This document shows, piece by piece, positions 1-12,414 of a stretch of DNA of 64,000 nt. The notes beneath the pieces are model-generated. The model had not been told where the DNA came from, searched no databases, and saw nothing but the letters and a program-made list of their open reading frames with translations. The translations under genes and the position numbers were made by a program. The DNA is taken from NCBI GenBank assembly GCA_025618425.1, contig CM046842.1:34415188-34479187 (forward strand), written 5' to 3'. Every line of letters begins with the position of its first letter. The first letter of the stretch is position 1. This stretch comes from Heliocidaris tuberculata. Lineage: Eukaryota; Echinodermata; Echinoidea; Camarodonta; Echinometridae.

Positions 1-961
1 GAGATGGCCGGATAAATGAAGTTCGGATAAGTGAGGTCGGACTGTAGTAGAATATTCATAAATTCAAATGTACTGAAACAATGCACTTTTAGAAAGTGAT
101 ATACATGTACATGTAAAGAAAAACAAAAGTTTTCATTTCCTTATGAAAAGTGTACTTATATAGCACATATTGCAGGATAGCTCCATCAGTAGGCTTCTAT
201 TATTATTCTCTCAGGGGGTCTTGTTGTTTCTCTGTTCTTTCAAACAATAACACCTTACAACAGATCTTTGAACAATGATTCATGAATTCACGCGTTTTGA
301 AACAAGTTCAAGAGGAACGCCACTAAAATTGATTCCCATAATCGATGTGTACAATTAAAAAGTACAAATGTTTTTAGAAAGAATAGAGTGACAACATCAT
401 GCAAGCCAGCTTGTTTTCTGAAAAAGCTTCACTGGAGCATGGTATATTGTTTGTCCCATCTCCCAAATTGTTGCTGGGCAACAAATCAATAAACACTCAA
501 TACATGTACATGTACAGTACATCCACTTTCTATTAATGAAAACTTCCCATAAAAGAAATTTAAGCCTTTCAGAAACTTTACATTCATGTGCATACTGTAC
601 TGTATTACTGTTACATATATGTACAGTACATGTGTGCACTTCAAGCAAACCTACAGTATAAGTTTCATCAATAATAACTTCAACATAAATGTAAATGTAC
701 ACTGTAATAGCCTACATGTTTACATGTAGATACAGATCATAATGCAATTTCAGTCTGGACAGTATTTTTATCTCTCGTTGGTTATACATGTATTTGTATG
801 GTTGTGGAAATTACGGGGAAAAAAAAATCCAAATTGGTACATGTACCTGGATATTGGAAGAGTTGAAGTGAGAGACATACATGTACATGTACATGTACAC
901 ACAAGAACAATAGTCCATGCACTTTTTTGCTAAAAAGGCTTATAAAACTCATGCACACTAT

Positions 962-1013
962 ACATGTACATGTACATGTACATGTACATGTATGTACATG
1001 TACATTGTACTTT
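962..1013. repeat. TACATG tandem repeat
   Basis: The longest of many (TACATG)n runs: five to six consecutive units, a TATG interruption, then two more. The unit is self-complementary, so single strands can fold on themselves. Confidence 0.9.
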
Positions 1014-2085
1014 CCAAGGAGGTGAACTTTAAGAATCAACTTTATTATTACATGTAGCCATTTTAGAAACTAACATGCATCTCAAATTCCAATGTTTGCA
1101 ACCGGTAAGTCTTGCTTCCTAGTATAGTCTACATAATCAAGACCTTGTCCAATGTAGTTTTGAAGTGTATTTACACATTATACTTGATATTGAGTAAAGA
1201 AAGATTTAAACAAAAAGCAAAAACAAAAATCAAAAACAAAATACAACATTCTGCATACAACACAGTCTGACTCCTTTAGAAAGAGTCTACATCTACAGTT
1301 GTGTCAGGATCTAAACTAAACAAAGATACATGTACATGTATAGTACATGTACAGGTGTACATGTAGGGATAAAGGGTTAGTCTATACTCTCCAAACCCAG
1401 CTTTATAATTTAGTTTCATTGAGAAAGCTGGAAATAATTTCATCTGGAAGGGAAGCCAAGACACAAACCTTATTCTCTTCACAACAGTAGTACTGTAAAT
1501 AAATTTGAACTGACCAGGTAAGAATTACATGTACTTGATCTTCAAAAACTTAATTGACCTCATTCTAATTCTCTCACCTGCATTCAAGAGTAAATCTGCC
1601 CTCTTTCTGGCTTCAGAACAAAGATTGCAGTTTGTAGGTTGATCCAAAACAAATTCACAAGTAAATGCCAATAAGGAAAATATGTTCATTCACAAGCTAT
1701 AATAGAATGGTGGGTCTCTACTCTCTGCCTCTTCTATCGTCTGATTTTTTTCAATTACAGTTTGTCCAGTGTACTGTAGGGTGACACCTCAGTTTTATGA
1801 GAGAGAACATGAACCACAAAGGAATTTCTAAAATTGTTCCAACTCACCTCAAAATGAAAGATACAATATATACAAAAATATATTTCCTTTGTCCAGACTG
1901 CACCCCCCCCCCATTTCCTCATACAGTATGGTATGACTATGGAATCCCATTTTATTTCCTCTTCACAATCACCCAACCAACACATATTGTACATGTAGGT
2001 GTACAAAATTCCTGGTACCTCCTTTATACCTAGTACAGGCACATGTACTGTATATCGTCTGTTAACTCTTTACAAATGATGGGAC

Positions 2086-2468
2086 TTAAAGTGTGCCAAT
2101 CACCTGAAAAAATAATTTGTGTACAGCTAGAAAGTATAAAATCAACCTTAAAGAACTTTGTCTGGTATTCTATACATATGTAGGTCACCAGTTAACGAGT
2201 AAGAAGGAAATAAAGGATAACATGAAAATGCTCGCGCGGAACCGAACTCAGAGTTTGGTCCTGCGCGAGCCTTTATCTTGGCGAGCGCGTACGGGTGCGT
2301 CGAGTAGTCTACTAACGAGTCACTTTTACGCTTATAGAGAGTGTAATTGAAATTGCAATATCTCTTTATAGAATTAAATATTTGAAGCCCATATTTTGAA
2401 TATAGTATAATGACATGAAACCTCTAACATACAGAGCAAAATAATTTTTGGTGATTGGTACCATTTAA
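2086..2468 (+). mobile_element. TTAA-flanked MITE, family A, copy 1 (complete, nested)
   Basis: The element is bounded by TTAA on both sides, with imperfect terminal inverted repeats: AAGTGTGCCAATCACC at the left, and GGTGATTGGTACCATT at the right. Its centre contains a GC-rich foldback (GCTCGCGCGGAACCGAACTC against GTTTGGTCCTGCGCGAGC). It sits inside another short hairpin repeat, which is found uninterrupted elsewhere in the window. TTAA duplication is the hallmark of piggyBac-type transposition. No transposase is encoded. Confidence 0.88.
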
Positions 2469-4249
2469 CGCCCTTCTGGCTCCAACAGACGATACATGTA
2501 CATGCAGGTTTTTGCTAATTTGGCTTACATGTACAAGTTTACAAGCATTTACATGTATTCATCAATCATCATCATAATAATTATTCTTGATATTCATCGT
2601 AAATGTGATCTACTAAAACAAAATATGAATAGACCTTCACAAATGTTGCTAACATGAAACAAAGGTCACACCAATAAGTAGGCCTGCAGTGTTACGTACA
2701 TGTACTGACTATTACTGTAAGTGACTAGGACATAAGGTTGGTTTTTTTTCCCCTGAATACCCAATATTTCATTCATTGTGGCAACTAAACAACTTAGTTG
2801 CAATTTTTTTCAATGAAAACATCACACAAATCTTTCTCTATCTTTTTATTTGTTCAATATTGTGTACTCTAGAGAAAGGTTTGCCAAGGTAAAAGCAATA
2901 ACAGTACTTACATAAGACAAAATGTATCCAAACCCCAAAGTTTCAGCCACAAGAGTTACAAATTAACAAGTTGGTCCAAAAATGAAACTCAAAACAAGCC
3001 CAAACAAAGTAGAATTACAGGACTGAGACAAGAGTGGTCCTTCAAAGGCAAGTCTTTAGCATCCAGATTCAAATTCACAAATGATGATGGGGTATACACG
3101 TACATGTCGTTTGTAAACTGGAATCCAGAGGTAAATATGCATTTTGAGTCACTGAATAAAAGCCCTGAACTTGTATGAGTTCTTGAACTTGCAATACAAA
3201 AGCCTTGGATATTCAAAGTGACCCTTACAAATACAACAAAGCAGTGATTATTATTTGGTTTTGTGTGCACAATGTTAATGAAGTAAATAACAATCACACA
3301 AGGAGGTATGAAGTTGTATTTAGTGTAGTCTATGCTTTCAGAGTTCAGACTAGTGTTCAGATACATGTAGGGAGTCAGGGAAATTTGACCTCAGTAGCCT
3401 ACAATGATAACATTACATGTATGTAAATGTACATGTAGAGACTAATATCACACAGAAGCCCAACATTAGATTCCAGAATGCTCATAAATTTCTTCTAATT
3501 TTTAAATCAAAATTTGAATGACAGTATACATTACACTTCTTGTAGAAAAAAAATATGTAGGTCTACATATATATGTGTACATGTACACTGTAAATCTTGA
3601 GAATGGTTTCAAAAGTTAAATGCAATGCAGCTTTAACACAACAAAGAATAATAAATAGACATGTACATAAAATTAAATTGATAAAATAAACCCACAGACC
3701 TACACCAAAAAATTGTATGTAAAATAAACTTGGACTGATTTTCACAAAGTGATAATCCACAATACATGTACATGTACATTGTACATGTATGCTGACAGCT
3801 AATCCGAAATTGATCAACACTTTTCTTAATTTCATCATTTAGCTGTAAATACATAAATACATGTAGGACTAAACTTTTTGTAGAAACATTTTGGAGATCG
3901 TGCAAAACAGCATCAAAATGAAATCTGGGTCTTTGAAGCCAGACTACTCTAAGTACATGTGCAAGGGCATAGTGCATTACCCTCATCTATTGAATAGTGT
4001 AAACATTATCTTTGTTTACTGATAATGTAGTGAGATGTTTTATGATGTACTCAGCAGGGCCTACAGTGCATGTAGTTCTGGTCAACAAGAGTCTGAGGAC
4101 ATCCTGTCAACATTCATGGGAATAACAAATATGAGCCTAAATGTTGGACTAAATACATGTACATTATCAATGAATGAAAAGGGCCAAAAAGGAACTGATA
4201 CAGTATAAAGTTTGAACTGTTCGGCAGTTTGTTTATTCTCCCTAAAACT

Positions 4250-4870
4250 TTAAAGGGCAACCCAACCTTTGTAATCGGCCAATTTGCACAAAAGCAGAAA
4301 AATGAAAGAAAAAGAATGGTGAAAATTTGAAAGAAAGCAGACAAATAATAAGAAAATGAATGGATGTTTGAAAACTTGAATCATTAAATCTATATGCGAA
4401 TCTCAAATTGGCAATTCGGTTAGTCGATCATGATGTATACACGGTCAACCCTCCTATTTGTACACTAAACTCATCAATTTCCTTTTTTTCTCCTACACGC
4501 CTTTCCCCTCAGGGTAGTTGAAGACAGCATTGTCATACATGTACATGTATAGGTTCTTCAAAAAGAAAAAGTTCAAACCAACTAAAATACTTTTTTGAAA
4601 ATTTGACATTCTAGTCATTTTGTGTGTTGGGACAAATGGGAGAGATGTCTGCCGTTACATGTACAATGTACATCACAGTGACAGAACCAATTCAGACAAT
4701 TTGAAATTCCCAGAATAGTATGTATAGTGATACAACTACAACTTAAAAAAAAAAAAATCATAACTTTTAAATTGGCAGTCCAATTTCTTTCAAACTTTTA
4801 CCAATCTGCTCCTCTGAATATCTGCTTTCTTTTAGAGCAACCTGCCATTTCTAAGGTGGGATTTCCCTAA
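4250..4870. mobile_element. Foldback element, family C (TTAAAGGG ends), copy 1
   Basis: The left end is TTAAAGGGCAACCCAACCTT; the right end mirrors it (AGGTGGGATTTCCCTAA, with the TTAA decayed). The arms share the AGAAAAATGAAAG / CTTTCTTTTAG and GAAAGTTTG/CAAACTTT blocks. The interior (4440-4740) holds unrelated AT-rich sequence with TACATG runs. Confidence 0.6.
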
Positions 4871-5075
4871 ATAAAGAACTAGGAAAATTGTAGGACATTA
4901 TAATATACTTGAAGGCAGTACTGATTTTTTCTTTCCTTCTTTCTTTTTCTTTTGTGCTGAGCAAAAAGAAAATCATTCAGCTTGATAACACCTACCATAC
5001 ATGTACATGTAGGCTAGATGAAGAGTATACTGAATACCGATAGCCAGACTAAATACGATCATTATTAATATTGTA

Positions 5076-5224
5076 CAGTTGAAACTCAGTATAACGAGGT
5101 CCTTGGGACCATCAAAATTACCTTGTTGTATCAGGAATCTCATTATATCAGGTTAAAAAAAAACAACGAGCTGGGAGCCTGGGACCGGAATATTATATCA
5201 GACCTCTTTATACTGTTTCCACTG
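5076..5224. mobile_element. Short inverted-repeat element (CAGTTGAAACTCAGTATAACG)
   Basis: The ends CAGTTGAAACTCAGTATAAC and TATACTGTTTCCACTG are inverted. The interior repeats CTTGGGACC and TATATCAG. A related copy is at 51645-51820. Confidence 0.75.
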
Positions 5225-5317
5225 CATACCCTCTATAGCAATGACCATAGAAACAAAGAATGCATCCATTTTACATACATGTACCTGTACATGTACACGT
5301 AGGTCTTAAACCCTAAT

Positions 5318-5520
5318 TACTGTATAAGTGGTTGTTTTCGCGGTGGTTTTATTTTCGCGATTTTCGCGAGTCGGTCCTTGCGAAAATTTCCACTTCAATA
5401 TATGGCTGTTTATAGTAACAAAAACATCACAAAAATCGCGAAATTAAACCCTCGCGAATTTCCCTACCTAGTCCAAAATTGCGAAAATATCTGTACGCGA
5501 AAAAAACAGCTTATACAGTA
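5318..5520. mobile_element. 203-bp MITE with TACTGTATAA ends
   Basis: Perfect 10-bp ends TACTGTATAA / TTATACAGTA; the extended arms are GTGGTTGTTTTCGCG / CGCGAAAAAAACAGC. The interior is unusually rich in TCGCGA/GCGAAA words. Non-coding. Confidence 0.8.
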
Positions 5521-5866
5521 CCATGATCACAATGACAATGATGCCCTTCAAACATGTACAATGTATACATTACACATGTACATGTACATGATGTACATTA
5601 CACTGTAGCTTAGTGGAAGCTTGGAACAGCTGAACAGCCTATAGACTAGGAACAAAGAAAAATACATAGGGTCTTAGTCCTGCCCTTGGTCTACACCTGG
5701 TATAAAGCCCTTTGTTGGGATCATCAGTGTAATGATGCTTAACAATCCATCCCATAATGTTTGGACCATTAGTAAGATACTAGTAAGATTTATACATACT
5801 ATAAAATGGTAAATAGGAAAAGCAGAGTGAAAAGGAACAAAACTTTTTCAACATAATTTTGAATCT

Positions 5867-6002
5867 CCAGGGCCCTGTAACACAAAGACTTACAATTGAT
5901 TGTACATGCAAGTGTATCTCCCTAAAATCGTTCATGTATCTCCTCAAATCAAATGATTTTTACAATCAATTGTATGTCAATTTTTATGTTATAGGGCCCT
6001 GG
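5867..6002. mobile_element. Palindromic element with CCAGGGCCCTGTAACA ends
   Basis: CCAGGGCCCTGTAACA and TGTTATAGGGCCCTGG are inverted. Second-level arms are ACAATTGATTGTACAT and ACAATCAATTGTATGT. 136 bp. Confidence 0.8.
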
Positions 6003-6356
6003 AATGATATCTACACGTAGACCCTATGGTGTTTTCAATACAAGCAATAAATGAATAAATAATTTGTGTAAATTTGACTAAAACAATGAAATTATTAGTA
6101 TTCATAATACAATATAAAACAATGAAAAATGTCTACATCGTTCTTAGAGATGAAAAATAATGCCAAAACCTAATTTTTGTTATGATTCACCAAAGGTTCT
6201 CATTCACCTTTTTTTTTTTTCTTTTTTTTTTTTTACAGCATATTTTAGAGATACACTGTATGTATTTGAAGTTTTTTACAGGGACATACTGTACATGTAC
6301 ACGTATGTACATGTATGTAATCCTGTGTACAGGACATGACTTTCAAAAAAATGTAT

Positions 6357-6770
6357 TTAAGGGCTAAATTTTTTCACGTTTTGATAGAACTTCAAATTGG
6401 CAACATACAATTTTTCTTTTAGTTCTACATGGTTCTAATAAGGTGTGATGTCTTTGAAAAAATATACATGTACATGGTTAGGAAATTTGTTGAAAAGTTG
6501 ACAAAATTGCCAATTTGGATAAATAATGATTTTGAACCTCTCAAAATGCTAATTTAAGGATTTTAAAGCTAAATCTCCTTCTTAAAATTCCTGACATCAA
6601 ACGCAATACACTGTATGGTCATGCAACTAAAATGGAGATGGTGTGTGCACTGTGCAGGAATTTTTGCTCTTTCTACTCATGCACCTGGTATATTTTTTAG
6701 AGCTCTGAAATCCAAAGTTATTGAGCCAAACCATAAAATGTGGTCAATTCTCTCGAAAGGAATAACAAAG
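6357..6770 (+). mobile_element. TTAACCC element, family D, copy 3 (ends eroded)
   Basis: Matches the interior of the 43765 copy from TTTAAGGGCTAAATT to AATGTGGTCAATTCTCTCGAAAGG. The left terminal repeat is missing and a TACATGTACATG run has grown inside it near 6462. Confidence 0.8.
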
Positions 6771-7099
6771 AAATACGTACAATGTACATATGTACATGTA
6801 TACTGAATTTGTTGAACACTACACAGCATTAGATATTGCAATATTATCTTGTTTATTCAATATTCATACTACAAAGATCTACCATAATACCAAGGAAACA
6901 CCTGCCTCAGTCCCCCAGCTTATTCATATTTCTATAGTATCCATGGCAACCAAGCAAAACACTGTATCACAACAATCGCTGAAAAGTGGGGGAGTTGTGC
7001 GATATACACTGTATGTACATGTACATGTTGCTGTATTCCCTGAAAAGCTGTCAGTTTTAATTTGCATCCTTAAAGCTTACTGTAAAAAATGGGATAACA

Positions 7100-7260
7100 T
7101 GGGGCCCGTTGCATAAAACTTACCATTAATGGTAACTCTGCTATCAATGGTAACTACCATGGTAACATCACTCAACAGCCAATCAAAATCAAGCTTTCCA
7201 CGGGAGTTACCACTGATGGCAAAGTTACCATTAATGGTAAGTTTTATGCAACGGGGCCCA
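7100..7260. mobile_element. 161-bp near-perfect hairpin element (TGGGGCCCGTTGCATAAAAC)
   Basis: TGGGGCCCGTTGCATAAAAC pairs with GTTTTATGCAACGGGGCCCA, and the match continues through ACTTACCATTAATGGTAAC. The arm is about 40 bp. The interior is made of CCATGGTAAC-like inverted words. Confidence 0.88.
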
Positions 7261-8586
7261 TTGAAAACACAAATTTGTGGGATTTTCAACATGTATATGT
7301 ACATGTACATGTACGTACTGTAGGCCTAATGTACATTGAATGATTTACTGACTTTTGCTTTATTTTAAGCAAAATATGAAGAAAAATTAATAATTTCTGC
7401 AAGCTTCTATTGAACAAATCACAAATTCTTCCCTATATCGTATTAATGTACATGTACATGTACATGTACTACATGTAGGCATACATGTGCATGTACATTG
7501 TAAATTTATGTACATCAACGTTATCCCTTTCGAGACAATTATAGGGGGCTTTCAGAAATCAGTGATATGTATATGTATATGTATATGTTCATGTACATGT
7601 AACAGTCAAAAAATAATTTTTTTCAAACTATGCGATTTCTTTCGAGTTGAGAAAAATAAAGGGCTACTAAATTAATATTGTTATTAAACGCAAATTACAA
7701 TCGTTTTCAGATCCGCAAAAGTTTTCCAATGATAAATTCTTTTGTGATTTCTTAACCCGGAAGTACAGTTGGCTTCGAAGGGATTTAATTTGTTGATCTT
7801 TCTCCATATAATTGTGTACATTCTGAGTGTGCGATTGACATCAAGTTCAATGCCCTCCTTAATTCGATGACATAGGCATGCCCGTGCATGCCCCAGCACC
7901 ATCGCACAAGGTGGGTGCGTGGCTGGCTCACACACCCACTAATAACTGCAGCTTCCGATGTAGCAGGAGCATGCACAGCCAGACTTTGTTTTTACTTCTT
8001 GATCCTCGAGAACGTAGCTCCAGAAAACAAACGCTCTCATGTGAATTTTATTGATTCAAATGACACTGAAATATCTTAGAACTCATAAATTAAATGATCG
8101 ATTTCTATATTTTATTCTGAATTAGAGGTTTTGGGGGTTATTCACAAGTTCCACTATGTTTCTGAGTAGTCGATGGAAATTTCATTAGTCGTGTACATGT
8201 AGTGATCCTATCTGGTGAGTACATAGTTAATTGAATAGTACTCGAAACGGGCTTAGTGAAAATCCCATTGAATACTAAGGAAATTATGGAAATTTGTCTG
8301 TTTACAGAAGTGAGTTCACTGGCAAATAATTAATGAATAATTAGCTAATTAATTTTCAGAACTGATAATTACTAATTAATCAATTATACATGTAGGGTCT
8401 AGAAGGTTTTTTACATTGATCAAATGATAAAATATTGATTTTCTTTCCCTATCACATACATGTTCTTTCCTTTAGGTTTTATTTAGAAAAATTAATGATT
8501 TTACATTTTTGATTAGACCATCCATTATATTGGTCATGGTCGGTCACAGATTTTGAGAGGTCTCAATGGTAAAACGATGGCGATAT

Positions 8587-8870
8587 TTAAAGTGTACCAA
8601 CCACCTGAAAAAAGAATTTTTATACCGCTAGGAAGTATAAAATTAACCTCAAATACATGAAACTTTATCTGAAATTCTATAGATCAACTGTTTAGCCTTT
8701 AGGAGTATGAAGGAAATAAAGGATAACATCAAGGTGCTCGCGCGGAACCGAACCTCCGTGTTGGGTTCTGTGCGAGCCCTTATCTTGGCGAGCATGTAAG
8801 GATGCGTTGAGTAGACTACTCACGAGTCACTTTTATGCTAATTGCTAATAGAGAATATATATATTTTTAT
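8587..8870 (+). mobile_element. Family A MITE, copy 2 (right end lost)
   Basis: Starts TTAAAGTGTACCAACCACC and follows copy 1, including the GC-rich foldback near 8737-8780. Similarity ends after GCTAATAGAGAATAT, so the right terminal repeat is missing. Confidence 0.85.
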
Positions 8871-9235
8871 TCTTCAAAGAGCCTTTCCAGGCTAGTCAAC
8901 TCGGCAGTGGTTGTGTTTAGTGTGCCTGTAATTGTAATAGACCTCTTATAAATACACAACTGGAACCATAGTCATAGAACTTTGAAAAGTCTAGATCTAA
9001 CGTTAGACCCTGTTATTGTTAGTGTTAGTCATGGAAAAGACTGCAATATTCCAATAATCTTCAGAAGTGTGAGGGAGGCAGTAGTACCAAAGCCAAAGGA
9101 AGACGAAGAAGAAGAAGAAGAGAGGGGCGGGCCTGCAGTACAGTGCCATCCCCGAGCAACAGACAAGTTGCACAACGAGAGCATGCAGCGCAAGGCTTGG
9201 CTAGGGCCTAGGCTAGGGATTCTGATCTGGGAGCT

Positions 9236-9307
9236 ATGTCTGAGAGCACTCCTCGTACTCGTAGTCGTAGCAATAGCGAGAGCAGCTGCCGTCGGCGTAC
9301 AGTAGGC
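9236..9307 (+). other. Candidate small first coding exon, Arg/Ser-rich (unrecognised)
   Basis: Within a GC-rich patch (about 9,100-9,310, with a GGGCGGG box), an ATG at 9236 opens 24 codons reading MSESTPRTRSRSNSESSCRR, then RTVG, ending at a donor-like GTAAGA. Alternating Arg-Ser resembles the start of SR-type splicing factors. However, no RRM or other continuing exon is visible downstream on this strand, and overlapping frames are also open. It may be chance. Confidence 0.15.
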
Positions 9308-10064
9308 GTAAGAAATGAATGCCGTCCGGATCCCCCCGTCCACCGTACCCGAATGATCACTCGCACTGCACTCACTCAGTCAATGTTCCTCACCGACTCT
9401 CTCGCATAGATACCTCATTTGGGAAAAATTACCATAAGCATGAGGATTATTTAATACTTGAACAAATAACACAGAATGTCATATTACTAAACTTCAGAAA
9501 TATGATAAAATACCATCATATTTACCTCCATTTTATCATGAATTTGTTCCATTTTAGTCTCCTTAGATACGAAACGCTACTGACGAAATCGCCATTTTTA
9601 GTAAGTGTTTATGGATACGTCCATTTTTTTTTCAAGGGGGGAAAGTAACAGAAATATTCACTATTAATTTTTTACCTAATTCTGATTTACTGAGACTGCT
9701 CAAGTCAGTATGATAGTTTTCAATTTTGATGAGCAAGCGATATTTTGATTGCTATTTTAATATTAATTTAACTGGTACGATGATTAAAAGAGCTCTTCTT
9801 TTATTACTCATTATTTTGGTCCCTCAACATAGAATAAGTTTTTAAAGCCCCTTAATAATTTTGTAGGCAGCTGATAGACAGCAATTTGATACCACCACAA
9901 GATGGCAGCCCTTCTCTTCTGATTTCTTGGTTTTATTGCATAGAAAAGGAGCTCCTTTCATTCCTTCTCTGAAAACGAAATCTAATTTATAAAAAGATAA
10001 TTGCGCGGATAGAACACTTTCTGTCGTTCTACGAAATATCTTGCTAAAACTTTTTTATTATATG

Positions 10065-10204
10065 TATTTGATTGTTTTGTGTTGTTTGGTTTTTGATTTT
10101 TGCTTTGTTTTTGTTTTGTTGTGTTTTTGGTTGTTTTTTGTTGTTTCTTTTTTGTTTTTGTTTTTGTTTTTTGTTGTTTCTGTTGTTGTTGTTGTTGTTG
10201 TTGT
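10065..10204 (+). repeat. T/G-rich simple sequence ending in (TTG)n
   Basis: About 140 bp of TTTTGTTTTG-type sequence ending in about ten TTG units at 10174-10204. Low complexity, no gene. Confidence 0.85.
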
Positions 10205-10376
10205 CGATATTCTGATTTAATTCAACAATGTAAGGCTTTAATGATTGGCATATAGGCTTTATAGATAAGGCTATCTCTCATTTGAAAAAGTAAGTCTCTT
10301 CTCTTCATAAAAGGATATGAAATTTGCTTATCTACTTTAAAGAAATCCAGAGTCGGACCCCCATATATAGATAAGT

Positions 10377-10423
10377 AGATGAATAAATAAATAAATAAAT
10401 TAATTAATTAATCAAAAAACTAA

Positions 10424-10478
<55 letters not shown>

Positions 10479-10505
10479 ATGAATAAATGAATGAAAATTT
10501 AAAAA
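10377..10505 (+). repeat. (AAAT)n microsatellite
   Basis: Some 25 AAAT units, interrupted by TTAATTAATTAATC and a few GAAT units. Confidence 0.92.
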
Positions 10506-10599
10506 ATGAAAGATTTTTTGTTAATGTAAATATTATGAGTGACATTTATCATAAGGCCAAGAAAAATTGAATCAATGATAGTTTCTCGTCCGGATTTTT

Positions 10600-11535
10600 C
10601 GAAAATGAAGAGGAAGGGGTTCTATGTGGTGAATTGGGACGCAGGAGAACTGGGACACCACCTCGATCAACTCAGAAAAATAATTAACCTTGTATAAATT
10701 AGTTTGAATCCTACGAAAGGTCTTAACTACCAGTGTTCACAAATACATTCACATCTGTACTGCGATTTTGCTTGTAGATTTAATTTGCACTTCTTTTTAG
10801 GACCACTTTTTTTCCTATTTTTCATCATTCATTGTCAAATATTTTACCAATATACCACTTGGCTATAGTAAATACCCCGCATACAGCATATAAGTCTTAT
10901 ATGACCCTATAATTTGCAATAATATTTTAGCGATAAATACCACCACTAATATTTTGCAGGCATTTGTTGATGTTTTTTCACTCTCTGGGTGAACTGGGAC
11001 ATCTTGTCCCAGTTCACCCTGGTTACTTTTTGTGTATGTAAGGAACTGAGTTTTTATCAGTCATAATCCATAGACATAATTATATGAAAATAGCTTTGGA
11101 CGGTCTACATAAAAATCATAAAAATTCATTTCGGTCAATTCTTTTTTTACAAATCATTCATACTACTTCAGACAAACTTGTGTGTAACAAAAAAAAAAAA
11201 AATGTATGAATATTATGAACAATTATCAATTTTTGCCAAAAACCATCGAAATATTGGTTAAAATTTACAAAACGCACATCATTTCATCCAATTAACATTT
11301 TTTTAATTGGCATGAATCATCACGTCAACTATTACGAGTGACTCTTAAGCAAGTTTTTTAAAAGTGATGTATTACCTTTAACATTCCCAGCATTTATTTT
11401 CGACGAATACCAGAAAAAAGGGTGATTTTAGCATTTTAAAGAGTTTTGTCCCATTTCTCCCCGACTGTCCCACTTCACCCCTATTATTGTCCCAGTTCAT
11501 CTCCATGGTGTCCCACTTCACCCCGTTCAAGTACC
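10600..11535. mobile_element. Element with repeated GGTGAACTGGGACA motif
   Basis: The motif and its complement (TGTCCCASTTCACC) occur at both ends (10626-10662 and 11447-11525) in opposite orientation. Internally, at 10987-11019, there is a perfect hairpin: GGGTGAACTGGGAC, five bases, then the complement. The middle is AT-rich with no frame. Likely a non-autonomous transposon; exact ends uncertain. Confidence 0.5.
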
Positions 11536-11920
11536 TCATTTTTGATGATTATTTGCATAAAAACTAAAAATATAGGGATTGTGTCAAATACCTTGTTTTG
11601 TAGCCTACCATTGATATTATTTACCATGTAAAAATGGAGAGGCTACAATGTTTTAGAAGTTACAGCGCCATCTATAGCTAGTGTAACCGCAAATCTTGTC
11701 GAATTTTAATGAACGAATTCAACGTTAAAAAAAAAACAAGTGGGCCTATAATTATGATCGAGGAAGCCAACTAAAACGATTTACAATTCTATACTTTTCA
11801 ACATTCTGTTTAAAAATAATTATATAAATGCGCGATGTGGGGGTCAGAAGAATGTAGATCCCGTGACTTTTGATCACTCCGTATAGTATCTAAATGGGGT
11901 TACGAAACACGGCGATGAGA

Positions 11921-12414
11921 TTAAAGGATTGATTAACTTGGTGAAAAATTGTAAAAATCAGCTCAAATGCCAGTGAATTGTGTGCAATCCTCTACATATA
12001 TAATTAAGGATATGTGAAATGATGAGAGAAAGTGGAACCCGTTTACTATCCTAAAAAAGAGAGGGGGGAAAAAAAGCTAGCTATATAGGCGAAAGGTATC
12101 GCGATCGATCGCTAGCGCAAGTCGCTCGGCTTCTTCTCTGCGCTGCAGTCACAAAAACCAAACAGCAGTGCTTGGCGATTTCAAGAAATAGGGATTCGTT
12201 CATTGTGTGATAGAACCGCAAGAGTCAATAGGGTTCGGTGGTACTCTATCCCGACATCAATGTTCAATCGTAAATAATTATATAAACGACCGATCAGCTT
12301 ATAAAACTCAGGCGATTCCTGTCTGACCTAAAGGTTTGCAGTTATGATTACAGCATTTTAGCTGGAACATTGATTTTTTTTTCAATCCTGGGCAAAGTTA
12401 ATCAATCCCTTTAA
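11921..12414 (+). mobile_element. TTAA-flanked MITE, family B, copy 1
   Basis: 494 bp with near-perfect terminal inverted repeats: TTAAAGGATTGATTAACTT at the left, and AAAGTTAATCAATCCCTTTAA less the last base at the right. The interior shares long stretches with the copy at 34603-35097. No coding capacity. Confidence 0.9.

Larger units (their letters stand above)
1..8200. other. Gene-free, TACATG-palindrome-rich region
   Basis: I see no supported exon on either strand. The stretch is marked by dozens of short runs of the self-complementary hexamers TACATG/TGTACA, for example at 881-899, 962-1013, 3762-3790, 5575-5600, 7443-7470 and 7560-7602. Several named inverted-repeat elements (listed separately) sit among them. 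Short open frames here are rich in HVHVH/CTCTC/MYMYM because they translate these repeats. Confidence 0.7.

Noticed and set aside
2228..2350. Open frame (about 40 residues, starting MKMLARNRTQ) shared with 60144-60290
   Set aside because: It lies in the GC-rich foldback of the family A MITE; similarity of the peptides reflects similarity of the repeat, and the third copy (8587) breaks the frame.
7684..7976. Overlapping minus-strand frames (83 and 63 codons)
   Set aside because: No domain, no splice context, and a + strand frame overlaps them equally well.
8982..9343. 107-codon + frame and 104-codon minus frame over the GC-rich patch
   Set aside because: Overlapping opposite frames, low-complexity (Glu run / Ser run), no domain recognised; only a short Arg/Ser first-exon candidate was kept, at low confidence.
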